Source: Dermatophagoides farinae (lineage: Eukaryota > Arthropoda > Arachnida > Sarcoptiformes > Pyroglyphidae). Taken from it: a stretch of 64,000 nucleotides of DNA. Positions 37,524 through 49,862 of the stretch are shown piece after piece; within the stretch, counting starts at the first letter, position 1, and each line of letters begins with the position of its first letter. The notes beneath the pieces were generated by a model. That model saw only the letters and a program-made list of their open reading frames with translations. It was not told where the DNA came from and made no database searches. The stretch covers positions 3,062,001 to 3,126,000 of the forward strand of contig NC_134686.1 in NCBI RefSeq assembly GCF_024713945.1, in the 5' to 3' direction. The position numbers were made by a program, and so were the translations under genes.

Positions 37524-40500
37524 GCCATACACACACAACATGGAATTACAATCAGTATCTGTGTGTTTGAATAAAAATATATCAATCTTTATGTTTTTCT
37601 TGATTCCATTCAATTTTTTTTTTAATATCTGTTTGTACATACAAAAAAAAATGAATTCAAAAATCAGAGCAAGCTGAAAAAAAATTTACATATCTTTCAT
37701 TGCTCTATGGCTTTATGTAATCATTATTATTTTTCTTTTTTTTCTTTTTTTTTGTTCATTCGATCCAAACCACCAATGATTCGATACTATATGATGATTA
37801 TTATGAACTCGAAATTGCGTGAATCCGGCGATCATAATAATAATAATAATAAGCCCATCGGTAATTGATGGTTATGGGCAGCCATATGAAAGAAAAAATT
37901 CTGACATCAATTTCATAAGGAGGAGTAGAATGAATGAAAGGAAACAAAAAAAAAAAAATGTCAAATTATATATCCAGTGTATGTAGATATTGTTTTCCAT
38001 ATTCCATCCATCTATCCAACCAATGTATGAATGTATCTTACATATCATTTTTTTTTTGTTTAAAAGCTCGCGACGCGTGGCACACACATACACAAGAGAC
38101 AAGACAATCAATAAGTCCATTATTTGGATCACACACAATGTTTCAAGTTCAGTTTTTATTTTCTCAAACCAACAACAACAACAACAAATAAAAATTAGAT
38201 CATAACCTGCTTGCAATGTATTCATCTTTGCTATATGAAATATCAATTCAAAGAGCCAAAAACATTCAATATTCACTATTGAAGAGAACCGCACGCACAC
38301 ACACATACACACACATACACAAACAAAACTAAATCGGAAATTCAACAACAACAAAAACATACAATTTGATATGTCGAATCAAATCGAAATGATTGAACAT
38401 CATATTATACTTAGACTACAACAGTTCAGTTCCAAATGCCACATCCATTTTTCCATTCAAAGTCATTCCCCATTTCTGATGAAATGATGTATACTTTTCT
38501 AAATTAAGCAGCTATAATCATCATCATCATCATTATAATGATGCGTAAAATAACTTGACACAATCGACAAATACACACCGTAACTTTGATTTCATTCTGA
38601 ACTTTTTTTCTCATTGTGCAAAAAAAAAAAAAAATTCACTTGTATGCATCGAACGACATATACGAGTTTTAAGGTGTGTTTGTGTTTTGTTGGCACGTTT
38701 GCACATTCATTTCACTATCGCTTGCTCGGTTTCCTCTTTTGGCATTCGATTTCAATTGTTTGTCTATTGTTATCATCATTATCATTACAATTATCCTCAT
38801 TAGATTTTCTTCTATTACTCATTACATCGATCAAATCTGTAAACTCTGTAAATCCATATATTAGTTTCCGTTGAAAAGAGGTACCTTTCTAATAGTTTCA
38901 TAGAGGCTGATGATCCCATCCTCTCGAAATATTGACTTTCTTTCATTTCACAATCAATCGATTAGATTTTGATTTTGAATTTTTTTTTTTTGATGAAAAT
39001 TCCATTGATTGATTCATTCGGATTTATCCACCACCCATCAATAACAATACCAAAATCAATAATTTTTGTTTAGATTCATAATCAAACAACAACAACAACG
39101 ACTATGTCAAAAAACGGTTGAATATTTTGTAGCGGAAACTTATTTCTATTGATTTTGATTCATACCTTTCATTCAGTTGATTTTTGTTGTTGTTCATCTA
39201 AAAATGGATGTATGGAAAAAACTTAAATTCAGTTCATTAAATTATTATGATAAGTCAAAAAATTGTCGAAAAAAATTTTCATCATCAACGAAAATGATGA
39301 TTACAACAAATATAAATAACAATAATGTTCATAGCTGTCAGTCTAACCAACCAACTAACCGACCGTCCGGTATGAAACAGCACGAGTCGGACGCGTACGA
39401 CTCACAGACACACAGACACACACAACCGAATGATATTAAGAAGAAAAATACAATGCCACGCCCAAATGTTCTTATTAGTTAATTACAAAATTACTATTAA
39501 TAATAATCTTTGTTCTTGATTTGGTAGCCATGAGTTTTTGTTTTTTTTTGTTCGCATGTTGTTCATCATCATCATTGATAATTGTCAAATTCTTTCATCT
39601 CATACTCCTGTCCTGTCATGTTATTTCTGTTCAACAGGATATGATCCTTTTTTGTTAATCCTTTTTTTTTGAAAAATTCATAATTTTCATCATTGATTCT
39701 GTTCTTTCTTAGTTACAATCGGTAGAAGCTATGACCAATAATCGAAATTGTGACAATTTAATTGGTGTGAATGTTTTACACAACGCCATTGTTACCAGTC
39801 TGTATAACTAGTAATTTTGTATTCGATTTTTTTATCTTTTTCCGTTGCCATTGTTGCCATTTGTTGCCACATCCACATGGCCGTAAGATTACGTGACATC
39901 CATTATGATTACCTACATTATGGCTATCGTTATATTTACTTCCGTTTCCGTACCATTTTTTAAATTCAGATTTCTCATTATTATTCGATTCAAAAACAAT
40001 TATTTTGTTCTAATTCAATTTTCATTGTCATGTTTATTTGTCACATAAACACAATGTTTTCTGGGTGATAGTAGGGCAAAGGTCAAAATACATGGTTGCG
40101 GTTTGTATTTTTTTTTTTTTGTTTCGTTATCGGCTCATTCACATAAACGAATCTAGACTAGATTATATTGCGTGTGTGTATGTATGCTCTTAATGTTCGG
40201 TCAACTGTATCATGTTTTGTTTTTTTCTCTTCACAAGGTTGACATTTGATCTGATCGACCAACCGACGTTTATCTATATATGACATGTATGACACTAAAT
40301 TAATGTTAGGAAAACCGATATAATCGATATCTCTCATGGTTGACTATTATTTTATTATTATCGAATGATGATCCCACGTTACATACTAAATCATTCTATA
40401 GACCATGATTATCGACAAGCAGTTAAAGGGGTCGTATCTAAATCGATGCCGACATTTATAATGAGTAAAGTAAATAATGTCGAACTTTTGAATTGTAATC

Positions 40501-41841
40501 AATTTGTTTGTACAATGATTCATTAACAGAGACATTAATATTTGCCCCCTCCATTTATAATTGATGTTGATGATAAATGTGTTGAAATGAGATAATAATA
40601 ATGAATCTGGACCGGATAATTATTCCGACCGGGTGATAATGATCCATTTGACCTCTTAATTTGATTTGAACTCTGCTAATGATAGTGTTGGTGTTGTTTT
40701 ATTATGATATTTAGTATTGTTATTTATATGGACTTTAAATTATTCGCAAGAATAATTTCCACATTAATGATGACAATAATCTAATGGAACGGAAGATGAA
40801 AAGATTTTCTTTTCTCTCATAACTTGTCGGATGTTATGATCAAATATGATGCAGATGATGATATGATAACGTGATTAATGATTTCGATTGTACTTGTGTC
40901 TACTTTTCTCTTTCTCTTTCGCCATCTCTAGCTCAATTCAAATGAATGAATGATGAAGAAGTCACCTGTCCGAAGATCCTTTCCCCTGTTGGATAGTATT
41001 ACATTATTACTATGTAAATGTCAGTGTGTTTCGATCGAAAGAATTTAATTATTCGCATGAAATATAATAATAGAAGGAAAGAATCTAATAGTTCCGGTAG
41101 CAGGTAGTATGTAGTATGTAGTTGAAATTGATTGAATGACGGTACTGTACAAGAACCGAACCGTAAACCTTATGTATGACTGTTATTATCATTATCATTA
41201 TGATCATCTTGGCAAAAAAAAATAATTTTATGAATGAGATGTACAAACATTGTCCATTTGAATGCTTGATGAATATAATCTATGAATCGTAGTTGCAGCG
41301 AAAAAATTGATTTTTGCTTTGTACATCTAGTCATAGATTGTAACATGACAATCGTCATCATCACGAACAAACAATACTTACATCAAGCTATTGATGGAAC
41401 CTAATTAATGTCTATCTCTATCCTCTATATGGTTTGGGTGCTCTTTTCGGGTTTCGTGCTGTTCATTGTTAATGTTTATTCAAGTCTGTCGATCGTGAAC
41501 AAGTAAGTTTGCATCGTGGATGGATGAAACATCCTTTGGACAATTCACATTCCCCTTAGCTTAGGGTGTCCATTATTGTTTTGCGGTGACATTCAATAAT
41601 GACGATGATGATGGGTGACGATTTTTCCGTACAGCGGAACATTGTTACGCTCATGCGTGCATGAAAATACCTGTTTGTCTTTCTCTCTTTTTCTCTCTAG
41701 TTTTTTATCAATTTACATTTTATTTTTTATGACAATCACACATCATCAATAGCCAAGTGCAATGGCATCCGTATTAACCGAACCGTATGATTCATTCATT
41801 GATGATAAACTTTGATTATATTCGAAACGGAAAATCAAATC

Positions 41842-41889
41842 GGAAGGAAGGAAGGAAGGAAATGAACCTGTGTGTGTGTGTGTGTGTGT
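41842..41889. repeat. (GGAA)5 followed by (GT)n
   Basis: A GGAA tetranucleotide tract at 41842-41861 is followed eight bases later by a GT tract at 41869-41888. Tandem GGAA is also a known ETS-factor binding array in other animals; no function is shown here. Confidence 0.8.
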
Positions 41890-43311
41890 ATCTAAGTGGA
41901 AAAATTTAAAGATTTTTTCACCCCTCTTTTAAAGGTACATCTTTGTTTCCAATTTATCCTGTTTTTTTCGAATCAAAAAAAACATCAATTTTTATTTAGA
42001 TTCTGTTCTATGTTTTTTGCTTTCTCTCTCTCTCTGTTTCTACTTCTGGTTTAAATTATATTGGGTGTGTGCATTTATTCCAGCAATAAAATATTTTTCA
42101 TCTTCGTAAACATATAGGATAATGAATACACATGAAGGTGGGCGTATTGCTTGCAACAACAACCAGAAAATGATTGATTTTTTTTCCTGCTTTTATGATG
42201 ATTAAAAAAAGTGCATATTTTTTTTTAGTTATAATAACGGAGAAAAAAAAAGAAAAGTCATATTTCACCTCGTGTATTGCATATTTTGTTCGACATAACA
42301 TATAGAAATAGCATTGATCATTAATGATGATGATGATGATGATTATGAAGAAAGGTCGACGTCGACAGGTATTCATTTATTCAGGGCTTCTCATTTATTT
42401 GAAGACCAGTCTCAACCATAGTATTATCAATTATTGATTGAGTCAATATGCTTTTATCTTCAATTTTTTTTTATTTAAAAAAATTTTTTTTTTATGATAC
42501 TCCATGATGATAGTATATTATCATCAGTGATTCATTGGTTCCACACACAATATACATAACAACATGGCTCATTTATGTTCGAATATGTTACGCATGTCGA
42601 TCATTAGCAATTATGCGCTTATCAATCCTAAAACCAAAATAGAAAACGTTTGCAATATATTTATTTTCCTATTCGTGATTTATTGACTTGAACCACACAT
42701 ATGCACAATATGAATTTGATGATGTCTCCGATAATATAGACTCCAAATAATAATAATACCCCGTTTTTTCATCATGATGATGATGATGATTTTTATTATA
42801 ATGAAAAATCGCATCGATTCAACATAAATCATTTTATTAACATAACAAAACAAAACAAAAAAAAATTATGTTACAACAGTTGATACTCGAATAATTGGGC
42901 TGGTATATTCATATATTTCTTTTTTCTTTGTTGTCGATTCTAAATTTACCTTTATGAAACTTTAATATCGAGGTTTAATATCGATTTTAAAATGAATCAA
43001 ATTTGATGATTATGATAGTAATTTTACAGATGAGAATTGCTCTATGATACAAATAAAATTTGCGATTGATTGCGTGCGCAACAATGAATTTTAATTAACA
43101 AAATGAAAAGCAGCCATAATGATGATGATGATGATGATGATTATTATAATTATTAATCGAAATATTATCACCCATATGAAAGCATCCTGTGTTTAATTCA
43201 TAAATTTCATTTTTCCAATTCAATTTGATTGGCTTTTCATCATCATCATCAGGTGTTATTGTATAGAGGTGGCCAATTCATGATTGTCAAATTTGGCCAA
43301 GCCAAGCCTAG

Positions 43312-43343
43312 CCATCATCATCATCATCATCATCATCATCATT
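43312..43343. repeat. (CAT)n microsatellite
   Basis: Perfect CAT/ATC tract of about ten units, the longest of the many ATC-type tracts in this window. Confidence 0.85.
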
Positions 43344-44585
43344 GACTACAAGTAATTAACCTGAAATGCACATTCATTTGTAATGTTGTATATACAGTCA
43401 CAAATACACATGCAGGTGCATTGCATTCCAGTCAATGTATAAAAAAAAAATCTGCCAAGTTTTGATTATTCCACCATTTGGTACCTAAAACAATCAGTTT
43501 TTTCCTAAAGAAATTATCATTTTGTCCTGATTACACTCGTTTCTAAATGATTTTTATGGCTTTAGTTCAAATAACAGTTCAGTTTAGTCCACTTCGTTCA
43601 TAATCGTCAAGAGTAACCATTGTTCATATTTCGAGTCTATGGACAATATCATATAAACATATACTTTACCAAAAATAAATGATTTCGATATGCCTGGCTG
43701 CTTGATCCAAATACAATAACAAAGAAAAGAGTATGAATTGACAGTACACCTCGTTCACTTTGTCGTTTATAGACATGATTGTATATGCAAGATGGATAAA
43801 GAGAATGAGAGATACTATCACGTCATCATCATCATCATCAATGGAATATGCCAAGCACGAATTTTCCGTACAAACAAAATACAACAATACTCTTTTTCCA
43901 TCATCTTTGTTGGTTCTCCTGCTGATTCTCTCTATCAATCTCTTTACATTTCCCATTCTTTCTCTCTCTCTCTTTCTGGTCGTCGTTCGGTACCTGTGTC
44001 ACGCTTTACGTTGACACTTTTCTTCTTCAATTCATACTCATTCATTGTGTATGTATGTATTCTGTTCTTCAGGTATTGTTCAGGTATGTCACCATCAATT
44101 GAGATTTTTTTTATAGATGTAATGCTTGAAATAGAAGGCATTGTATTCGTTTCGGTTCATTTCTATTCAGTTCAATTGTCATTCATTGTTAAATTGAATG
44201 AGATACAGTTGATGAATGAATAAGACAAATCACATTCTTTTTTCAAAAATGAGGGTAACACTGAATTTAATGATATTATTATTATATTATGTGATGATGA
44301 TTATAGAGCGATAGAGAGAGGGTCATTGGATTTGATTTGATTATGAATTAGATTGATAATTACAATCATTTTTTTTTCTTTTTCGATGTAAGTGTATTAT
44401 GATTCCAGATTTACCACTACAACTAGAAATGAAAATAATGATGATTATTTAACTCCCCTAAATGATGCTGATTGGTTGAAAACAACTTGTCGATGGTTTT
44501 TCTGTATATATAAAATAAACATTACTTACATAGCATATAGTCATGTTTATATGTATTCGTATACAATCGGCCCATTACGCCATAA

Positions 44586-44594
44586 TATAAAAGG
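44586..44594 (+). promoter_or_regulatory. orphan TATA-box core promoter candidate
   Basis: TATAAAAGG is followed by an unusually GC-rich 30 bp (GGCCGGCGTCACCCGAACCC), a composition typical of a core promoter and unlike the surrounding desert. No coding gene follows closely. The nearest plus-strand gene begins about 3.2 kb downstream. Confidence 0.3.
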
Positions 44595-46338
44595 TAATTG
44601 GCCGGCGTCACCCGAACCCGATTGTGCATTTTATTTTCTTTTGACCACCTCCTTCTCTTTTCATTCTGTGCATGTTTTGTGTGTTGAGTGCTTGTTGTGT
44701 CAAGTAGTTTTTTTTCACCTCGAATAACTCATGCCACTACCCGGAATAATATATAACTTGATCATATTCGAAGGGCTTACTCCTCTTTTATTCATTTGTT
44801 CCCAGTATCTTTCTGCTATTTTTCCATTATTTCATTCTTGATGATATCCGAAAAATGAATTTACAAAAAAAACTAAATGAATGAATTTGATTTTGGCTGA
44901 ATAATTTCCTTTCATGACCTTTGAGCTTTTTTTACCCAAGATAATATTCTATCTATCGAACATACACCGCCTACACACACTCAAACATAGCGATGGACAT
45001 TAGATCATTTGTAAGATTCATCATCCAAGATTGTTGTCATCGTTATTGTTGGTCAAAGTAGGTGAATAATAACTCGAAATGATGATCTTTTCCTATAATA
45101 GATGATGAATAATATAAAGGGGGTCGATTTACTTGTGAAATACATGTTTGAACATTACAATATAGTTTGTCATTTATTGGCGTTGAACTTATTCGTTGAC
45201 AGATGACTGCAAACTGCACATTATTCATTCAACTGTTATATATTTTCTATGTTGATATTCATTTCCGTCGATGCAATTACTGAATGATGAAGATGATGCT
45301 TTCTAATCATGTGTGTGTGTGCTATTGATTGATATAAACAATTTTTTTGCGAATGTTAACTGTGAAATTAATCGTCATTTAGTTGATTACAAATGACAAT
45401 GTATTTCTTCTGTCGTCTTTTATGAATGAATAAAGATTGATTAATTGATAGGGCGACACTGCAAATTTTGTTTTCGATTTTTTTTTGGCCGGATTGACGT
45501 CTGATAGCTTACCGATCTTTTAGATTTTTTTTTGTTTTGTTTGTTGGCCATCCCGAGTAATCAATCTTTTTTTTCGTTGTTATTGTCGTTGTCATAATCA
45601 CAATTGTTCTAATAAGGTTGATCTTACGATGAGGATTAAGTCATCGTTTTTTTTTTGATTATGAAATATAGTTTTGATTGAGTAAAAAATAAAGATTAAC
45701 AACCAGGTATTACGGGGAAAAATGATAAAATCCTTAAATGACATTAATCTATGATTGACATATCGACTTGTTTGCATGTTCATGTGGAAATCGGTGATTA
45801 TTTGCCAATCCGATTGTAATGTGCTCTATTGCATCTAAACTTTTTTTGGGCCTGATTGATTATTTCAATTCGATTCTTACATAATTGAGTCGAATAAATT
45901 TTTTTTCAAATTCTCAATAAAACGATAGATTGAAAAAGGTCAAGAATTTTTTTTGTCAGAAATTGAATCAAAAAAAAAAACAAAACAAAATCACCAGTCT
46001 ATCATTTCAAACTTTTACTAGTTAGACAGACATAGAGAGGTGACTGCTATATTTGGATTTTTATTTTATTAATGACACAATGATACAAATTGAACGAAAT
46101 CTTGAACTTTTGTTTATGTGTATGCATATGTCTGACAAATTTACATTTCGTTTTCAATTTTTCTTAATCAACAACAGTACCAAAAAAAAAGACGACCACC
46201 ACCACTATCATTTAGATTAAACAATTTGAAATTCAATTAGCCAATGTCAAGATATAATATATCGGCAATGACGAAGATACCTACGATTGATTGTTTCGAG
46301 ATTAGAAGAAGATAATTCCGTGCAAGTCTAATCAGATA

Positions 46339-46360
46339 TTTTTTTTTTTTTTTTTTTTTT
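46339..46360. repeat. poly-T tract
   Basis: About 22 consecutive T in the desert. No element boundary such as a target-site duplication was recognised around it. Confidence 0.85.
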
Positions 46361-47763
46361 GGTTTTACTTTTGTACACTGCCAAGATTGATTTGCAAGTT
46401 TTTTTCATTTATCAACCTCGATGTGTGAGGCACATGATATTATTCTCAATCCTTTTATTTTTCCAACTTAATGAATGGGTGCCATTCGCTTTCATTGATG
46501 AATATGCAAGGATTAAGTGTGATACAATGATAAACGAACCGGATTAATGGTAGAAAAAGGATTGACAAAATCAAAATCATCTTGATGGTGATCATTAACA
46601 GATTCAAAGAAATGTCAAAAATGTTTAAAATTGATTATTGAAATAATCATTAGAAATTTTTCAATTTAATGAACTGATTTGTCAGTATTGGTGTTCGTTC
46701 CCTGCAAATTGATTCTCACATTCTGTCAAAAGTGTTGTTGTTTGTCGTTCATGTGCCTCTCATTTTGGGTGCCATTGTCGATTTCTGAACTATTCAGAAT
46801 ACCTTGGTTTGGTGCCTCACTCACGCAACACAATTTCCATTCTTCAATATCGTGTGCTCTTGATGATGATGATAGTGTTGGTGGTCCATTGGCGATTAAA
46901 ATCTACTTCAACAGCAGCAACAGCCACTTGATAGGAATTTTTCTTGGTGCATTGTGTGCATTTTACTTTGTCCCTTTATATTAATTGCGATTTTTTTCTT
47001 TTTACTAATTCTCTAGCTTGTTGGTGTTGTTGTTGTTGTTCCTCTTTCTTCATAGTCAAAAGAATGGCCATCGACTTTTGTACCATCGACTGGTACATAA
47101 ACATATTATTTGATATAATATGGATTGCGTGCCTTGTTTTTTCATCCATTTATCGTTTGGCTTGATTGTTGTTGTTGATCCAAAAGTTTCAGGCTTGATG
47201 CTAAACATTGCTTGATTCATTTTGACTTTATCCAGGTATATATTGGTGGCCGAAAAGAATGGCAAGCAAAAAAATGTTTGTCTAATGATGATTGTTTGGC
47301 ACGAAACGTGCCAAATGGCCATCGTCATCATCATCATCATATATGATCCAACAATAAAAACAACAACAAAATATACGATGATGATCATGATTACGACAAC
47401 AAATTATTATTATTAATAATAAACGGCTTAGCCAAAAAATATTTGAATTGAGGCACACATAGACAGTGGGGTAATATATCGATACAAATGGAACTGTCAT
47501 AATCAATCATCCAATTCTTGTTGTTCATATATCGATTGTTTATATTTGTGTGTGTGTTCTTTTTTCAATATTTTGTTCGATCACAATCATCTTTATCTAT
47601 CTAAATAGTGATCTAATCGAATATTATTATTACAAATATCAATTGCTATTTCTCATGATACAACGCAATCATCACTTTCCATGAAATCATTTTGGTTTGC
47701 ATTGATTATCGATAATCGTCATCATCAATGATGATGATTATAAACATTGGTTGTTGTTTTTAG

Positions 47764-47967
47764 CTCTAAACATATTAAACATTTTCATTGGTCAACAACC
47801 GATCAACAACAATCATTTCATTCCGATAATATTCGTTGTTCGTTGATTTCATTTTTATTCGTGATTCAATTATGGAATCTGAATGAAAATTTTCGAATTA
47901 TTTCTGTATTATTATTGTTATTGTCAATAATCGATACTATTTGTCCATTTAAATTGCATTCGATACT
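47764..47967 (+). CDS. possible upstream coding exon of the unrecognised protein
   Basis: A good acceptor (GTTGTTTTTAG) precedes an open stretch with no stop, ending at ACT before a GTAATA donor. The 65-nt intron 47968-48032 would end in GTTTCAG, and the joined frame runs on into the 48010-49224 reading frame after its first seven codons. The exon encodes a polar segment followed by a hydrophobic stretch (IISVLLLLLSIIDTICPF) that could be a signal anchor or internal membrane segment. There is no ATG in this frame, so a further first exon would be needed. ATG AAA TCA TTT TG before GTTTGC near 47680-47694 is one candidate. Codon use looks coding, but the model rests only on splice-site and frame fit. 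Confidence 0.4.
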
Positions 47968-48009
47968 GTAATAGATTAAAAAAATTACCATTACTTCTTG
48001 GCACACAAT

Positions 48010-49224
48010 ATGTCAAACGAAAAAAGTTTCAGCGACGATTGTAATTCGTTTAGTTTTAATGTTCAAAAATCAAGTTCTTTGGGAATTAGTGATCCAAAAA
48101 TTATACGACCAATCACACATTCACAACCATCTGCATACAAACGTAGCCAATTGACGACCAAACGAATCATTTGGGGTAAAGAAATACCACATGTTGTTCA
48201 TCATCATTCATCGAACACGAACAATATTCAAATATTCGATAATTACATCATGATATTGGGATCTAATCCATTGATTACAATTCGACCGATCAACATTAGA
48301 GATGAAGTGTCTACATCATCCACATCATCATACGATGATCCACATACAAATCGGGTATTTGAATTGGATAATCTTCGTAATTATTTTCAATTAAATGAAC
48401 CGGAATCATCATCCTTTCATCATGGTCAATCAACGATTTCGACTATTCGATTTCGTTATGAATATTTCCTGTCGTTACTTGATCCAACTATGCCACGATT
48501 GACTAATTGTGGTAATTATTATCGTATGCGTTATGCCGTTTATGTGGCCATTAAAAATTCAGATTCAATGAGCAATGATTTTAATGTGGCGGCTAATGAT
48601 TGGCGAAATATGCAGGCATCACTACCATCGACGAAATTATTGCCATGCAAACGAAAATTGGTGCACATTGGCGAGATACATTTGTATACGATTGTACCGG
48701 AATCGACTTTATCCAGTGGCCAACTTTATAATTCTATGGATCAATCCAAATTACCGCCATACATTCATTATGAGAATATAAGCTTTTTTTCAAGTCAGAT
48801 TCCTTTGAGCCGTGAAGAATTGCAAGTTTTACAATTATCTAACAACAGCAGTGGCACATCGGATTTCACTACAATCGTCAATCATTTTCGTGGTTATCTT
48901 AAATATCTGAACACGATTGTAGTGGTTGATGAACATCGTATGAATGCAAAACCAATTCGCTCAACTTGTCTACTCGAACAGCTCAAATATCCAAAAAATT
49001 TGGATCAATTCTCGAATCCTGATCGAATTTTCCATCAATTTAATCGCACCCAATGTACAATGCTTGCTAAATATTTACATTCATGTACGCAACCAGTGAC
49101 TTACTCAAATGTTGAACAGCAATTACAGCTACAGCAACCAAATGAAAAGACAAACGAATCGGACATAATCACCAGCGATTTATTTGTCCATAATCTTGTA
49201 CAATTGATGCAATCAACATTATGA
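48010..49224 (+). CDS. unrecognised protein, about 404 aa
   Basis: Long uninterrupted frame from the ATG at 48010 (MSNEKSFSDDC). An AATAAA at 49237-49242, 13 nt after the stop, supports a real gene end. I recognise no family. The first 130 residues are polar and Ser/His/Asn-rich; a basic KRSQLTTKRIIWGKE segment lies near residues 45-60. The middle (about residues 140-260) alternates hydrophobic and polar residues as in a folded beta-rich domain (STIRFRYEYFLSLLDP, YYRMRYAVYVAIKN, HIGEIHLYTIVPES). The C-terminal 40 residues are Gln/Asn-rich and end in a helix-like HNLVQLMQ. If the exon at 47764-47967 is used, this ATG would lie inside an intron and the protein would gain a hydrophobic N-terminal segment, suggesting a secreted or membrane protein. 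Neighbours give no functional hint. Confidence 0.7.
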   Translation: MSNEKSFSDDCNSFSFNVQKSSSLGISDPKIIRPITHSQPSAYKRSQLTTKRIIWGKEIPHVVHHHSSNTNNIQIFDNYIMILGSNPLITIRPINIRDEVSTSSTSSYDDPHTNRVFELDNLRNYFQLNEPESSSFHHGQSTISTIRFRYEYFLSLLDPTMPRLTNCGNYYRMRYAVYVAIKNSDSMSNDFNVAANDWRNMQASLPSTKLLPCKRKLVHIGEIHLYTIVPESTLSSGQLYNSMDQSKLPPYIHYENISFFSSQIPLSREELQVLQLSNNSSGTSDFTTIVNHFRGYLKYLNTIVVVDEHRMNAKPIRSTCLLEQLKYPKNLDQFSNPDRIFHQFNRTQCTMLAKYLHSCTQPVTYSNVEQQLQLQQPNEKTNESDIITSDLFVHNLVQLMQSTL

Positions 49225-49236
49225 ACTGCTGTCATT

Positions 49237-49242
49237 AATAAA
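49237..49242 (+). terminator. polyadenylation signal of the unrecognised gene
   Basis: AATAAA 13 nt downstream of the stop codon at 49224. Confidence 0.6.
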
Positions 49243-49272
49243 AAAGGATTGTTAATTACACCGTTTGTATTA

Positions 49273-49396
49273 TTATCCATCATCATCATCATCAGACATG
49301 AACATTCGCTGTACATCTTTCCATTTTTTCGTCAGGTGATAATAATCATAATACAAAATGATGATGATGGATAAAAGCAGCCAAAATAGAAAATAC
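49273..49396 (-). CDS. possible terminal exon encoding a membrane-anchored tail
   Basis: On the minus strand a strong acceptor (ATCTTTTTTCTAG) precedes 124 nt that read one base plus 40 codons and a stop. The product is a hydrophobic helix (FLFWLLLSIIIILYYDYYH), then a basic/amphipathic stretch (LTKKWKDVQRMFMS) and a run of five Asp. A minus-strand AATAAA lies at 49184-49179. No upstream exon was identified, so this could be chance. Confidence 0.25.
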
Positions 49397-49801
49397 CTAG
49401 AAAAAAGATAAAAAAAAATTATGTTCCATGCCTAAACTCTCATTGTATTAATGTTTTTCAAATGCATTGAATGAATGAATTTGACAACGACGACGAAGAT
49501 GACTTGATGATGATGATGATGATTATAGCCGAACAGCCAGTCAACGAACAATAATGTACAATTTTTCTTTTTTTTGGTTGATGAAAGAGAAATTTTTATT
49601 CGGAAAACGCCCAATGTGTGTTTCATTCGTTATGTTTTCGTTTTGTCGGTCGGTTAATATTCATTCGTTTTTTCGGTCGGTACTCTTGTCGGTCGGTTGT
49701 CATCAATGATCATCATAACGTCATTCTATGATTATAAAAAAACAACACATAGGACAAACATTATTATGACGCAATTTATATGAACAGTTTATTTCATGTC
49801 G

Positions 49802-49862
49802 GTGTGTGTGTGTGTGTGTTTTGAATCGATTTCAATGTATTGCACACACACACACACACACA
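49802..49862. repeat. facing (GT)n and (CA)n tracts
   Basis: A GT tract of about nine units at 49802-49819 and a CA tract of about ten units at 49842-49862 are separated by about 22 bp. The two are reverse complements and could form a hairpin. Confidence 0.75.

Larger units (their letters stand above)
26222..47763. other. gene desert of about 21 kb upstream of the KLF gene
   Basis: No coding gene could be supported on either strand. Open frames here are short and made of microsatellite or homopolymer translation. It contains many ATC/GAT, CA/GT and poly-T tracts, a CCG-rich patch at 37501-37523, palindromes at 39384-39403 and 42355-42366, and an isolated TATA-type promoter at 44586. It most likely holds KLF regulatory DNA, non-coding transcripts or long 5' introns; small exons could have been missed. 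Confidence 0.5.

Noticed and set aside
37872-38360. 162-codon minus-strand frame
   Set aside because: Starts in a GT repeat, contains poly-Cys and poly-Phe from repeats, with overlapping frames on the other strand; no domain.
43738-44223. 161-codon plus-strand frame, the longest in the desert
   Set aside because: Includes poly-Ile and Ser/Leu runs from ATC and TCTC repeats; no family resemblance and no splice or poly(A) support.
46679-46984. 101-codon plus-strand frame in a slightly GC-richer patch
   Set aside because: Cys/Phe/Leu-rich without domain or signal structure; could not be supported as coding.
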